The notes: generated from the letters alone by a model not told the origin. 64,000 nt of DNA from SURF-28 sp034521465 (GCA_034521465.1 JAXHMN010000008.1:372001-436000), one strand, 5' to 3'; shown: positions 36,690 to 46,665, numbered from the stretch's first letter. Numbers and translations: made by a program.

Positions 36690-37077
36690 ATGAATAATCT
36701 ATTTAAGATTTTTGCGCTATTATTAGTTGTAACATTTGCATTTGTAAGTTGTGGTGGCGCTTCCGGTCCAAAAGATATTGTTATTGATTCGTTTGATATG
36801 ATGGAAAATAATGATCAAGAAGGATTGAAAGATTTATTGTCAAGCACAAGTTAAAGCTATGGTTGACACAGAGAAACTTGAAGAAGGAATGACGAAGCAA
36901 TATGAAACCATTAAAGAAAAAGGCGGAATCGATAACATTGAATTTTTGAGTGAAGATATTCAAGAAGATGTTGCTAACTTCAAAGTGAAATTAACTTATG
37001 GCGACGGCAGCACTAAAGAAGAAAAAGTTAAATTGGTTAAAGAAGAGGGCGACTGGAAACTTGGTATTTCTAAGTAA
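36690..37077 (+). CDS. DUF4878-like lipoprotein (frame broken)
   Basis: Start at 36690 (MNNLFKIFALLLVVTFAFVS, then CGG of the lipobox). A lost T in AGT(T)AAAGC at about 36850 splits it. Joined, it is about 129 residues with a DUF4878-like pattern: VIDSFDMMENNDQEGLKDLL, DVANFKVKLTYGDGSTKEEK, EGDWKLGISK. A small periplasmic-facing outer or inner membrane lipoprotein. Confidence 0.72.
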
Positions 37078-37089
37078 CTCCAATTTAAG

Positions 37090-37110
37090 AGAGCCGGTTT
37101 CCCCGGCTCT
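37090..37110 (+). terminator. Hairpin terminator after the lipoprotein gene
   Basis: AGAGCCGG (37090-37097), 5-base loop, CCGGCTCT (37103-37110), and a T-rich tail. It lies 12 bases after the stop of the lipoprotein gene. Standard Rho-independent form. Confidence 0.85.
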
Positions 37111-37200
37111 TTCTATTTTCTACACTGAAGGCAATTCATAAAATTTTTTGAGATATCGAATAATACCTCTATATTAAAACCAAAATCTCACGGAGGGAAT

Positions 37201-37470
37201 ATGTTCGATTACTTTGCATTCAAAAAAATGATCAGCGGTTTACTCATAAAACTGCTCCACTTAATTGGTTTGATGAGTATAACAATTTACGGTATTTACC
37301 AAATATTTCAGAATGACTTTATTCAAGGATTAGTAACAATAATAATCGGCAACCTTTTGTGGAGAATTATTTGTGAGGGAATGATCATTCTTTTCAGTAT
37401 TCACGATAGGCTTGCATCAATCGACTATAAAACTGTGCCCGGTTTCGATCCTAGAAGTCAGCAGTATTAA
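37201..37470 (+). CDS. DUF4282 membrane protein (second copy)
   Basis: An 89-residue relative of the gene at 35782: FAFKKMISGLLIKLLHLIGL and IIIGNLLWRIICEGMIILFS. The strong site CGGAGGG precedes it. Both copies share the FxFKxMxSxLLIK start and the C-E-G/A-x-I-I motif, suggesting a tandem or dispersed duplication. Confidence 0.82.
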   Translation: MFDYFAFKKMISGLLIKLLHLIGLMSITIYGIYQIFQNDFIQGLVTIIIGNLLWRIICEGMIILFSIHDRLASIDYKTVPGFDPRSQQY

Positions 37471-37559
37471 ATAAAGTATCATAATTAGCTATATACTCAA
37501 CTTGTCAACCAAGCCTTCGAATTGAAAATCATATTACGGAAGAATTGGGTGGTCTTTTT

Positions 37560-37806
37560 ATGTTTCTTGGGCTTACGTTGGTTAACTTATCAAAAGAAAA
37601 AAATGAACAAGCAGAATATAATGAGTATAGATTGAAAGCGTTCATTTTAACTTTCTACGCAACTTATATTTTTTTTATTCGGCACTACTTTGTTTGTATT
37701 CGGTATTGCGTTCATAAAAATCATTCTTATCGGTTTAGTTGCACAACCCTTTTTTTATTATCTCGTTTTTAGATTTTTGATCAGATATAATTCTGAAAGT
37801 GGGTGA
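37560..37806 (+). pseudogene. Bacteroidota-type small membrane protein (frame broken)
   Basis: Joining two frames gives a 80-90 residue protein: MFLGLTLVNLSKEKNEQAEY, NEYRLKAFILTFYATYIF, then, after an indel in a run of T near 37672, LFGTTLFVFGIAFIKIILIG and VAQPFFYYLVFRFLIRYNSE. Two to three membrane segments. Similar proteins usually sit beside an XRE regulator in Bacteroidota; none is here. An upstream start in frame cannot be fixed. A tiny 20-residue frame follows at 37815. Confidence 0.45.
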
Positions 37807-37889
37807 TTTAAGTTATGGCTGTGATAATTGCCGTTACTTCAATCTGTTTTGCTGCAGAAATTATTTATAATGAGTAACTGATAATCTTT

Positions 37890-37985
37890 AAAGTGTATTA
37901 GAGCAAAGCTCTACGAAGCCCAGCGGGCGAAGTAAAGCGGAAGGAGGGATTCCCGCATAGCGGTCACTATGTGAGAACCCCGCGC
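37890..37985. repeat. GC-rich hairpin-bearing intergenic segment
   Basis: This stretch is markedly richer in G and C than its surroundings, with GCCC-agc-GGGC and GGATTCCCGCATAGC type words and a run toward CCCCGCGC. It does not code. It may be part of an interspersed repeat or the leader of the tRNA region. No match elsewhere in the window. Confidence 0.35.
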
Positions 37986-38033
37986 TAAAATTAAATAATG
38001 CTGTTATCTTTTAACCAATTATATCCATCAATG

Positions 38034-38120
38034 CGGAAAGGGGGATTCGAACCCCCGGTCCGCCGAAAGACGGACAACGGTTTTCGAGACCGCCGCATTC
38101 GACCACTCTGCCACCTTTCC
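38034..38120 (-). tRNA. tRNA-Ser (anticodon CGA)
   Basis: On the minus strand: GGAAAGG acceptor, anticodon loop CTCGAAA (anticodon CGA), a long variable arm (GTTGTCCGTCTTTCGGCGGAC in part), T-loop GGTTCGAATCC, CCTTTCC and discriminator G. Length 87. The long variable arm fits serine. Reads UCG. Confidence 0.92.
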
Positions 38121-38213
38121 TTAGTATTTACAAACTTAAAAAATATCTTTTTACTTTTCTCTAATAATTTAGATAATAAAACAAGAATTGATATATTTGT
38201 AATCTTCTTATTC

Positions 38214-38302
38214 GGAGGGGTGCAGGAGTGGTTGAACTGGCTCGCCTGGAAAGTGAGTGTACCTGTCAAAGGGTACCGTGGGTTCGAATCCCACCCCCTC
38301 CG
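38214..38302 (+). tRNA. tRNA-Ser (anticodon GGA)
   Basis: On the plus strand: GGAGGGG acceptor, anticodon loop CTGGAAA (anticodon GGA), long variable arm, T-loop GGTTCGAATCC, CCCCTCC and G. Length 89. Reads UCC/UCU. It is 94 bases from the divergent tRNA-Ser(CGA) and next to an integrase-bearing element, so it is a likely attachment gene. Confidence 0.93.
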
Positions 38303-38314
38303 CTCCATAATTTT

Positions 38315-38357
38315 AGCCCGTTTTTGAAATTTATTGTTTCGCTTACGGGCTTTTTTG
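38315..38357 (+). terminator. Terminator downstream of tRNA-Ser(GGA)
   Basis: AGCCCGT (38315-38321) pairs with ACGGGCT (38345-38351), followed by TTTTTT. The intervening 23 bases leave a large loop, but the T tract and position beyond a tRNA support it. Confidence 0.7.
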
Positions 38358-38493
38358 TGTCTTTTTCAGTCGTATTTCCATTAGAGAGAATTCACTTTTG
38401 AATATCTTGGACAAATTTTGGACAAAAGTAGGACAAAAGTAATTTGATAAAGACGGTACAAAAGTGACCCAATTTCCTGTTTCAACCACCCAG

Positions 38494-39222
38494 CTAAATT
38501 GAACAGATTTTGAGAATTTCTTCTGTTCTATTTTTTGAGCGGCTGTTGAAGTAGAAGAGGAATTTAGTAAGTTCAGCCTCTAAGCTGTCTATATCAATAT
38601 GACTGCTTCTAGCAAGGTGTTTTGTTAATTCTTGCTTTACTTTAGAGGCTCTCCCTATAAGCTTTCCTTTTAGCTGCTCAGCAATTTCGAATGTCTCAAT
38701 TTCATACTTGAATATATCCTTAACAGTCCTAGTCCGTTTGAGTTTTATATGAGCGATTAGACTCGGAATATCATTGAGACTGGGTCTCTTATCTGCCTTT
38801 GCGAAGATTATACCTTGGCTAACTGAATTATAGACGGTAAAAGAAAGGCCAACGTCTCCGAGGCTCATTATTCCGGAACGTGAACGAATAAGCTGAGTTA
38901 TCTTTGAATAAAAATCACGGGCAGCTCTTTTACTGATTCGACATTCAGCAGCGCATTGATAGTATGGAAGGCTTAATGATAAGCATTTTACGGCTAATAG
39001 AAACTGTCTGCTATCTAGTCTAAAAGGTTCAAGGAAGCTATTCTTCTTTGGATCCCATTCACGTTTACAGTTATAGCATTTGTATTTACCACGTCTTATT
39101 CTACCAAGTGAGGTTGAATTACAATGAATACAGTGGGTGAATTTAGATAGTACACCTTTTTCTTGAAGATATTCCTCAGCTTCTTGCTCTGAGTTTAAAT
39201 GTAGTATGTCATATAAATACAT
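38494..39222 (-). CDS. IS1595-like zinc-ribbon protein (transposase-derived?)
   Basis: A 242-residue protein. CIHCNSTSLGRIRRGKYKCYNC (in two CxxC pairs) is a zinc ribbon like that of IS1595 transposases. The helical part (FRLDSRQFLLAVKCLSLSLP, CRISKRAARDFYSKITQLIR) and C-terminal LEAELTKFLFYFNSRS, like the RYN-x-R end, agree. The usual DDE residues are not obvious in the middle. No terminal inverted repeats were located around it. It could be a domesticated DNA-binding factor. Confidence 0.55.
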   Translation of the reverse strand: MYLYDILHLNSEQEAEEYLQEKGVLSKFTHCIHCNSTSLGRIRRGKYKCYNCKREWDPKKNSFLEPFRLDSRQFLLAVKCLSLSLPYYQCAAECRISKRAARDFYSKITQLIRSRSGIMSLGDVGLSFTVYNSVSQGIIFAKADKRPSLNDIPSLIAHIKLKRTRTVKDIFKYEIETFEIAEQLKGKLIGRASKVKQELTKHLARSSHIDIDSLEAELTKFLFYFNSRSKNRTEEILKICSI

Positions 39223-39329
39223 GAGTATTCTCCTATTTAGTGTTTTTGATAAAAGAGTTATTGTGTTGATGAATAAAAAAGGATAAGATTATTGCGGCGA
39301 AAGGATTTTATACTGCTGAGGGTGTCGGG

Positions 39330-40444
39330 TTAGTCTTTTGAAGGGTTGCTATCTGAGAGGTTAGCCAAGTCATTTAGACGAGCAACGTCTGTATGTAAGT
39401 CTTCTGAGCGGATATGAAGATAGACCATGCTTTGATGAATAGTTGCGTGACCAAGTAGCTTCTGTATAACCTCTATAGGTACACGCCGTTTGATGAGATG
39501 GGTAGCAAATGTATGCCGGAATTTATGTAAGAAGACTCTCCCCTTGATGCCGGCTGATTTTCCTATCTTCTTGCACTCAAATAGTCGTCTACTCTGATTG
39601 AGCTTCATGCCATTGATAGAACAGAAAGGATAAGAGGGTGATTTTTTTCGCGCAAATATTTTCAGCAGTACTTCATGTAAGACATCATTAATCGGGATTG
39701 CTCTTTCAGGCATTATCTGTCTTCAGAGTATGTTCTCCCTTGGGTCTCACATATATAAGTCGGTGTTTCATATTAACATCGTCCCATGTGATATTAATAA
39801 GCTCATTTATTCGCATCCCGGTATGTCAGGAGAGCAAGGAAGGCAAACCGGTATTCCTCTTTCATACTGCTGACTAAAGAAACTGTGCTAGTTCATCCTC
39901 GGTATAGAATTCAGGTCTGGGCTTTTCTAACTTGAGGTTCTTAACATGGAGCATAGGACTCTTTGTTATATGTCCAATCTCGACTTCGTAATTAAAGAAG
40001 GACTTTATAATCTGGAGTGCCATATTAATAGTTTTGGGCTTTGGGGAGATGGTTTTTGATGGATCTCCCGGATCGGGATAGTTATAGAGCAGCTCTTTAT
40101 ATAGCAGAGTGCCGTGAATCAGGAGTGAATTGATCTAGATATTCAATATTATTCTTAGCAAGGAAGAGATTCAGTATACCGAAGACATAACTGTAGCGGT
40201 CAACTGTTTTCTTCTTAAGATGGGACTTGGTAATTAAGTAGTTTTGCAAAGCGGAATAAAAAGTTATCCGCAAAATTTTTAGCTTAGCTCCGATCAGCCT
40301 ATCTTCATGCTTCTGGTTCTCGATCTTATAGATATAAGTCTTGGCTTGGGATATTTTCTCGAAGGTTTTCCTGTAACGGATCCCTGAGGAGTCATATGCA
40401 CTGGCAAAATACTTGCCGGAATTAGTTCTTTTAATAGTTCCCAT
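39330..40444 (-). CDS. Tyrosine-type integrase (frame broken)
   Basis: N-terminal part (40444-40097): GTIKRTNSGKYFASAYDSSG, a DNA-binding Arm-like start. Middle: LEKPRPEFYTEDELAQFL and TGMRINELINITWDDVN with the first catalytic Arg. C-terminal part (39713-39330): HKFRHTFATHL, LLGHATIHQSMVYLH with His/Arg and the Tyr nucleophile. Total about 370 residues. Breaks fall near 40100, 39880 and 39820. It lies 1.0 kb from tRNA-Ser(GGA), transcribed toward it. Confidence 0.82.
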
Positions 40445-43430
40445 GGTAAATACTCCTATTTTGTTTAGTAATTAATGGATGTGTCCTAGTATTGAATCTA
40501 ATCTCATATTATACTAATCGTCTATATTTGAAGGGCTTATGATATAGAGACTACTCTTTATATTGAGCAGAGGGAAGTAGTATTTAATATATCAGAGGTA
40601 GATATGTGTATTAGAGATTTATTTCTCAGTAAAGAAAGGAGTTATTTACTCAATAGAGGCTAGTTTTATTAATAATAATCGAGGATATTTCTTTTATGGA
40701 GGAAAAATCCTTTACATATACAGTTGTCGCAAAAAATCGGCTTTTTCCCTTTAAGAAAAACCTATTTTTCTGCAACAGATATGATATTATCTATTCTGGA
40801 TAGATAAAGACTACCTTTTATATGGAAGAGATATTTTAGATTCGAAGAATCAATGAGTTATCATATCAGAGGACTTATTGAGCTTAGTTAGTCACAGTAA
40901 GGATATCAGTGTAATCTTCACAGCTATAAGATGAGGTTCTCCTAATAATCACATATCTAATAAGCTTAACTTCTAGAATAGAGACTCTCTACTTGCAAAG
41001 TAGCCATGTCCATCCTAGATATTAATATTATAAAGACTACTTTAATACATAGCTGATAGAGAAATTAGATTGAGTTATTATTCAGCAGCATGAGCTTCTG
41101 CCAGCGAGAAGCGAGCGACAGACTCTTACTTGCTGAGATTCGTTTCATTATAATAGAGTTTCTCCGTAACTCAGATACACTTCCCAATGTTAATCTGAAT
41201 ATTGAGAACTCACTACTATATCAAGTTACCAAAACTTCCTAGGACAAAAGCTCACGATTCGGATTATCGCATTACAGTAAATCATTTATATTTATAGACG
41301 ACTCCATCTTATCAGTACTCGATTTAACTTCGGGCATGGATTGACCACTCAGTCAATATAAAAAAATTCTAAATAAGTTAGGTTCTCTGGATTTGAATGA
41401 GTGATAATCTTTGAAATTCGCTCAATTAATTCATGCAGTGTTGGACGAGACCAATACTGTGAGGATCAATGAATTAGCTCATGTAATTCATTTCTGAATA
41501 ATTTATAAGGTACAATTATTAGTTGCAGCAGTTCCTCTGACAGTACATCTATACCATAGCTCTTAAGCAAATCTGGCAATATATAAATCTTCTGCAATCT
41601 TAAATTACTAAGTCCTCTTGTTCGATATGGCTTAGTTTCATACATTGCATTAATATATGGGTTTAACATTAGAGTACTAGCATCCGGGATCTTTTTCTTC
41701 AATTTTCTCTATCACTCTTCAGTTGATTCCATTTGCTTTTGTTGGCTACCTTATGAATAAAGAGAATATTTTTATATTCAGGATCCAATAAGTCTATTAT
41801 TGAGGCTAATTGTGCGGAAACTGACGTAAAATTTTGAAGTGTGAGTTTATAATAATTTCTCTAATAAGCTTCTTATGTTTCTTTTCATTCAGGAGGAAAC
41901 ATTATTTCAATTGCTAGTCTTCAGCGGAATTCCAATCCTAATCAGATTGAAAAGCTCGTTCATAAATTCTCTTTCAGATTTCCTATTGAATATTTCCTGA
42001 AATTCTTAGATTTTCCTTGTTGATCAAATAAATAGAATTCAGGAATTGCATGAAGAATTTCTTTTGTGAGAATTTGCTGTGAATTGTAATGTTGAGCAAT
42101 AAGAGGTAAATATTTTTCGAAGTTATTTTCAAGTAGTTTATGATTCTCGGAAATTTCAGTGTAGGGAGAAAGTCTTCCGTGCAATCTTCAAAATCACTGT
42201 GACTGAATCTCCTCTTCTTCCTTTACTAAATCTCTGTATTTAATAGCTTTAAGCTGGATGACCCAGCCAGTTTCATGGTATCAGAATCTCTGAGTGAATT
42301 CGGTTGTTTTCGCTTTCTGACCCAGAATTTAATGGCCTTTGTTAAGCCATGTTTATTGAAGTGAGACTTTTATTTCTTTCCATTACCATGAGATCCTTGC
42401 AAATTACTTGCCTCCTGGTCTTTTAACATAATGGTGGCATCTGAATCTTTGTCGAATATTCTTTTGCATAAGGCATTATGCTCTTCTTCTTCGATGGTCT
42501 TCTTTTTTGATGTGCCAATGTACGCTGTACTTCTATGTCTTTGAGAATTTGTCTGAAGCGCCATATTACGACTCTCTTCCATGCGCACGTGACCTGGTCA
42601 ACATTTTTTGCACGCATTTCCCTGGAATGGACTGCGAAGACTGGCACTTACCCCAGAAATTCCTACTGATCTGACACATACATATGCTGGCGACTTTATC
42701 TAATGTTCACTCCATCAGAGATCGACTCTTGTCATTGAACCAAGAATTCATACATCATGGGCTTATGGTTTCTTCACTGAATAATGCTACATCATTCAGT
42801 AGTATCTTCTAATTCTGAACTTAGCATAATTGCTTTCTCATCGACGTCACGGAATGTTTCATCAGCCATTGTCGAATCCGCTAGAATCTTTTTTTGTTAT
42901 CGACCAGTCACAGTGTCGAGTGCATCAGTTTTATCATTCCATTCAGTAGGGTGAATGAATGATAAATCGGATCTTTTTGAATGCTTTACAATTGTTACGG
43001 TACTTTTTCTGTAGTCTCTTTGGAAAAAGTCATTGGGGATATTCTGTTCTCAGAGTTCCTCAGGTGTTCCAGTTAGATTTTATAACCTTCTTAAAGCGAT
43101 TCATGGTATACAGCTAAATAGTAAATTGTATGCATTGTGTATTCATATGTCTGTATTGTACCAGATCTCTGGGCTTCATCAATTTGCCAAAATTGTATTC
43201 TTCTGGATTAAACCAGTTCAGATCTTTTGAAAGATGTCGCAAGACTATCATGAACGCAAAGAAAATGCTTTATGCTTGCTTAATTGATCTTTTAGAGCTT
43301 CTTTACTAACACCATCATCCTTTTTTTACTGGTATAGCCATGTACTAAACCAAGTTTTCTAATTCCTTTATTATTTTTTATATTCATGGTACTTCTGGAT
43401 TGCGATAATTTGTAAAGGCTCCAGTCTAAT
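40445..43430. other. Heavily fragmented stretch without a nameable gene
   Basis: About 3 kb with only short frames on both strands. On the minus strand there are coding-like bits such as MRMEESRNMALQTNSQRHRS, TSKKKTIEEEEHNALCKRIF and MKKKIPDASTLMLNPYIN, which do not assemble. No clear ribosome sites. I interpret it as one or two large element genes, perhaps a replication or transfer gene, broken by many indels. The neighbouring P-loop fragment may be part of the same gene. I could not assign a function. Confidence 0.4.
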
Positions 43431-43676
43431 CAGTCATTGATTTTATTTCTATAAGCAATATCTATCATCGAATACGTCTTGCCACTATTCACGTCCGCCA
43501 CGAAATTGATCATACTTGATTCTTTCGAATATTCCTTTTAAGCATTGCAAGATGAATTCCTCTTGTTCACTGATATAGTTCTCAATCTCCAAATTATCTC
43601 TCAAGTATAACTCATATTCAGAGAAAGGGTGCCTCTCGAAATTGATGTGTTTGTTTTGTTCGTCATTCCATTTCAC
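43431..43676 (-). pseudogene. Fragment with a P-loop-like NSGKT motif
   Basis: MKWNDEQNKHINFERHPFSE (43676) leads into YISEQEEFILQCLKGIFERI, and after a shift near 43505 into SMINFVADVNSGKTYSMIDI and AYRNK. NSGKT after a hydrophobic strand looks like a Walker A motif. The rest continues into the fragmented region to the left. Likely the N-terminal part of an ATPase or helicase of the element (inference). Confidence 0.4.
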
Positions 43677-43747
43677 CTCATATATAAAGAGAATTATTCA
43701 AATTATTAGAGAGATTAAAAATACATTTAGAGATTTATATTATTCAA

Positions 43748-44566
43748 TTAATCTAGTTCATCTAATGAGATAATATCCACTGCTTTCTGTGCTTCCTTTG
43801 CTGCTTCAATTAATATCTCCGGCTGTGAACTCAATCTCTTATGCCAGCCATCTATATATGCAGCTTGGTTTTCTATTACTTTCTGTGATATTCCGGTTAG
43901 CCCGCAAAAATAACTTGCTCCTAACTCAGCTATAAGTTCTTCTTTTGAATATTCTTCTAGAGCTTGATTTGATTCAAATCGGTTTAGTCTTGATTTATGC
44001 CCAGTAGCATGTATTAATTCATAGAAATAATGTCTCGTAATATGTATCTGGAGAATCAAAGTCAGATATATTTGGAAGAGATATATAATCTCCCTTGATT
44101 GAATAATAACATCTATTAGGATTGTGCTTGATTACCGGTTTGTCGTTCATGCTTTCAATAATAGATTCGCAAGAGGGGAGCTTTAATTCTTCTGACTTGT
44201 CTTCATATAGACTGGTCTCCAGGATAATTAAATACATAACTTCAGTCTTGCAATCAGGGACTTCCTTGATTTCTCTTTTCTTGCCGATGTCAACTTCAAT
44301 TTCTTTGAGTTTCCAAAAGATGATTGGAAAACCTTCGGCACCTTTATTTCTACCACCTAATATTCACATTGTTTGAAAGTGAGATAGAACTTTGAACGGG
44401 AATTCTTTCGTAAGTAAAGAAAGGAAGTTTATTCCTTGATATTCTTTTTTCGATATAAAGTTAGTTGGTAATCCTACAGCCAAGACTTCCTCCAAACAGC
44501 GGTGCCATCTTTTAGCTTTTGTAAAATCACATCCGTTATACGTGAATAGATTTTATTCCGGTTCAT
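43748..44566 (-). CDS. ardC: ArdC-type antirestriction protein (frame broken)
   Basis: Start at 44566 with TAGGAGGAATC upstream: MNRNKIYSRITDVILQKLKD, GTAVWRKSW, FISKKEYQGINFLSLL, the ssDNA-binding N-terminal domain. Then, across shifts near 44470, 44350, 44250 and 44040, VIKHNPNRCYYSIKGDYISL and LFHELIHATGHKSRLNR, with HELIH of the zincin-like metallopeptidase. Total about 270-280 residues. ArdC protects incoming DNA from restriction; found on conjugative plasmids and ICEs. Confidence 0.82.
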
Positions 44567-44700
44567 ATAGATTCCTCCTAAGTATATTGATATTAAGTAT
44601 GGATTTGATAAAACACTGCCCGGCCAGGACAGATTTCGGGTTAGCTTATATTAGACTAGAATCTGCAAGAGTGATCAGTCCTTACAGAAATAAAGAGGGA

Positions 44701-45206
44701 TTAGTGAGGAAAGCCGTTGTTATTATGCCCGTTTCCGTTAATCTTTGAGCGCTGTATGAAGAGCGTAATTGCTATACGCGACGGGTCACTCATATTATTG
44801 AGCTCATTCATTATGCGAATAGCGTCTTTATAGCTCTGAAGCATAAGCTCATAATAATTGTCCCCGGTAATCACTTCCTTGCTAGAGGCAGCTTCCTTTT
44901 TATCAGCGGAATCTACTTTTGTTGCAGATTTACCATTAACCGAGACATCATACTTAGAGACTATCCTACTACCTCTCTGAGCGGCTGTTTTCGTAACTAA
45001 TGCCTTATCACCGGGCTCTTAGATATTTTAAGTGCCTCATGGACTTCCCTAGGCGGAAGAAACGCATATTCAGAGCCATCTGAGGTTTTAACTGCATATA
45101 GAAAGTACTCTCCGTATTGATTCTCTCCGGTTACCGGATCATCATAGACTAATTCTACCTCTACCGGTTTGTTAACTTGTAATTCAAGCTTTTGTCTCTG
45201 TACCAT
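44701..45206 (-). CDS. Element protein of unknown function (frame broken)
   Basis: Start at 45206 (MVQRQKLELQVNKPVEVELV) with GGAGGTATAAA upstream; the frame open to 45269 belongs to the preceding gene. It continues YDDPVTGENQYGEYFLYAVK, DGSEYAFLPPREVHEALK, and after a shift near 45015, ALVTKTAAQRGSRIVSKYDV, SGKSATK and LMLQSYKDAIRIMNELNNMS. The start is beta-rich, like an OB fold. An ssDNA-binding role is possible but not shown. Confidence 0.55.
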
Positions 45207-45207
45207 T

Positions 45208-45715
45208 TTATACCTCCAATGTTTTTCATGAGTATCAGAAAATGAATCTGTTCCTTCAATGAACTTCACTCCTTGCGGAATCTGACCACTTCTCTTAATG
45301 AAGTTCTTAATTCCTTGTAGATCAGGCTTATATGATTCCGGTTACTCTTTCAGCATTTCAGCTTTAGCGTTAGTAATAAAAGTATCCATATCCTCGACGG
45401 TTACTTTATCGGGTTTTTTGCGGATCTTAATTACACCATGCGGCATATCTATTGTCTTTACATTACTATCCCGGATAAACGCTTCCAGCTTTGCTTCGAG
45501 ATAATCTACACGGTTGAGATACTTATCGAGTAATTTATCTCTCCACTCATTAATAAGCTCAACTTCTCTTTTACGCCTGCTCTTTTATCTCGTTGATTTT
45601 TTTCTGTGCTTGAATGATATCGACAATCAGCATATCATAATGAGCGAGTGTCATTTCTTGCTCGGACTCTTCTGCTTCAGCTAGTAGCTGGTCAATAAAA
45701 TTCTCTGGATTCCAT
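45208..45715 (-). CDS. Gam-like host-nuclease inhibitor (frame broken)
   Basis: Start at 45715 with GGAGG 7 bases upstream. Joined frames give NFIDQLLAEAEESEQEMTLA, long helices with KINEIKEQA, KYLNRVDYLEAKLEAF, and the Gam-type VKTIDMPHGVIKIRKKPDKV, then LKEYPESYKPDLQGIKNFIK (one TAA read where TAC is expected) and SGQIPQGVKFIEGTD. An extra A in a run of five near 45219 gives HEKTLEV and a stop just before the next start. Phage Mu Gam binds DNA ends to block RecBCD-like nucleases. Confidence 0.68.
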
Positions 45716-45754
45716 AGAGATTTCCTCCATTTTTGTTAATAAGTTATTTAGTTA

Positions 45755-45970
45755 TTAGTCTTCGAATGAGCTGAGTAGATCTGCATCGGTTATTTCTCTT
45801 GAACAGACATTGCAGCGGTTAGGAAGACTGAAAGAATAGACAGTTGCGTTATAGCACCAAGGACAAATGACTATATCATCTTCGGGTGAGTATTCCGGAT
45901 AGGCAAAATGCTTATGCTTCTTTAGATGCTTCGATAAGTGCATCTCTTCAATTTGATGTTTGGCATTCAT
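45755..45970 (-). CDS. Small zinc-ribbon protein
   Basis: A 71-residue protein with VICPWCYNATVYSF and NRCNVCSREIT, two CxxC pairs of a rubredoxin-like zinc ribbon. Its start is inside the preceding small gene's 3' end. Probably a DNA-binding or accessory factor of the element. Confidence 0.65.
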   Translation of the reverse strand: MNAKHQIEEMHLSKHLKKHKHFAYPEYSPEDDIVICPWCYNATVYSFSLPNRCNVCSREITDADLLSSFED

Positions 45971-46118
45971 TCTGAACCTCCTTGATTAATGATTGATGTT
46001 TGTTTAAGTACTGCTCAACTGCTTCAGAGACCAACACAGTCATTGGCTTACCGACAGCAAGTTTTAATCTGTAAGCATGCGGATATACTTCTCCTCCTTG
46101 GATGTTAGGGGAATACAT
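45948..46118 (-). CDS. Small helical protein (56 residues)
   Basis: Start at 46118 with AAGGAGG 4 bases upstream: MYSPNIQGGEVYPHAYRLKL and AVGKPMTVLVSEAVEQYLNK. The segment MTVLVSEAVEQYLN looks like the helix of a ribbon-helix-helix regulator; the strand before it (HAYRLKLAVG) is compatible. Function unknown. The tail overlaps the zinc-ribbon start (45948-45970). Confidence 0.6.
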   Translation of the reverse strand: MYSPNIQGGEVYPHAYRLKLAVGKPMTVLVSEAVEQYLNKHQSLIKEVQNECQTSN

Positions 46119-46222
46119 AAGACCTCCTTTTTATTATGAGATTATTGAATTGGGAACTAGACAGCTATAAAGTGAGAAAGAGTTATTACTATACTTCTCT
46201 AATGTGTCAGTACTGTCAGAGA

Positions 46223-46399
46223 TTAGGCGTTACCCTTAGCATGGATGCGGATAGTAAATTTAGAACATCCGTCAAAGCGGTTTGCTACTTCTAAGATGTG
46301 ATCTGGACTTAGTTTTCTTACACGGGCTTTTTCTTCGGGTGGGATAGGTTTGTAGTCTTCGGTTTGAAGACGTAGAAGTTCAGCTCTTTTGTTGACTGC
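46223..46399 (-). CDS. Small element protein of unknown function
   Basis: A strong site (AGGAGGTGA) places the ATG at 46399, but the coherent body is in another frame that begins KRAELLRLQTEDYKPIPPEE and continues KARVRKLSPDHILEVANRF, so one shift lies within the first codons. About 58 residues. No known motif. Confidence 0.45.
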   Translation of the reverse strand, partial: AVNKRAELLRLQTEDYKPIPPEEKARVRKLSPDHILEVANRFDGCSKFTIRIHAKGNA

Positions 46400-46407
46400 A
46401 TTGAATC

Positions 46408-46599
46408 TCACCTCCTTTCTTGCTTCGGATATTTATCGATGTTAAATTCAGTGTTGCACTTAGGGCAGTTGGTATCCTTGCCGATAGTCTTAATATCTCC
46501 GGATACAGAAGCAGCAGCTCTACCCAAAGTACTTTGAATGTGTTGCTGCAGTTAAGACATTCAGTTTGTTCGAAATGCCAGTCAATCCAGTTCAAACAT
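46408..46599 (-). CDS. Small zinc-finger protein (frame broken)
   Basis: Start at 46599 (MFELD, AGGAGG upstream). Joining frames gives WHFEQTECLNCSNTFKVL, then ASVSGDIKTIGKDTNCPKCN and TEFNIDKYPKQERR. Two CxxC pairs (CLNC, CPKC) suggest a zinc ribbon. Its stop overlaps the ribosome site of the gene to the left. Confidence 0.55.
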
Positions 46600-46631
46600 A
46601 AAAACCTCCTTTTGATTTGAGTGCATAAAAA

Positions 46632-46665
46632 AAGCCGGATCAGATAATGATAGTCCGACCGGCTT
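46632..46665 (-). terminator. Rho-independent terminator on the minus strand
   Basis: AAGCCGG (46632-46638) pairs with CCGGCTT (46659-46665). Read on the minus strand, it is followed by a run of T (TTTTTTT). It lies 46 bases past a stop at 46711. Confidence 0.85.

Noticed and set aside
38141..38330. Protein frames across both tRNA-Ser genes
   Set aside because: They overlap well-formed tRNAs and show no protein-like features.
40445..43430. Several 60-80 residue frames as independent small genes
   Set aside because: They have no ribosome sites or family motifs and look like pieces of larger broken genes.
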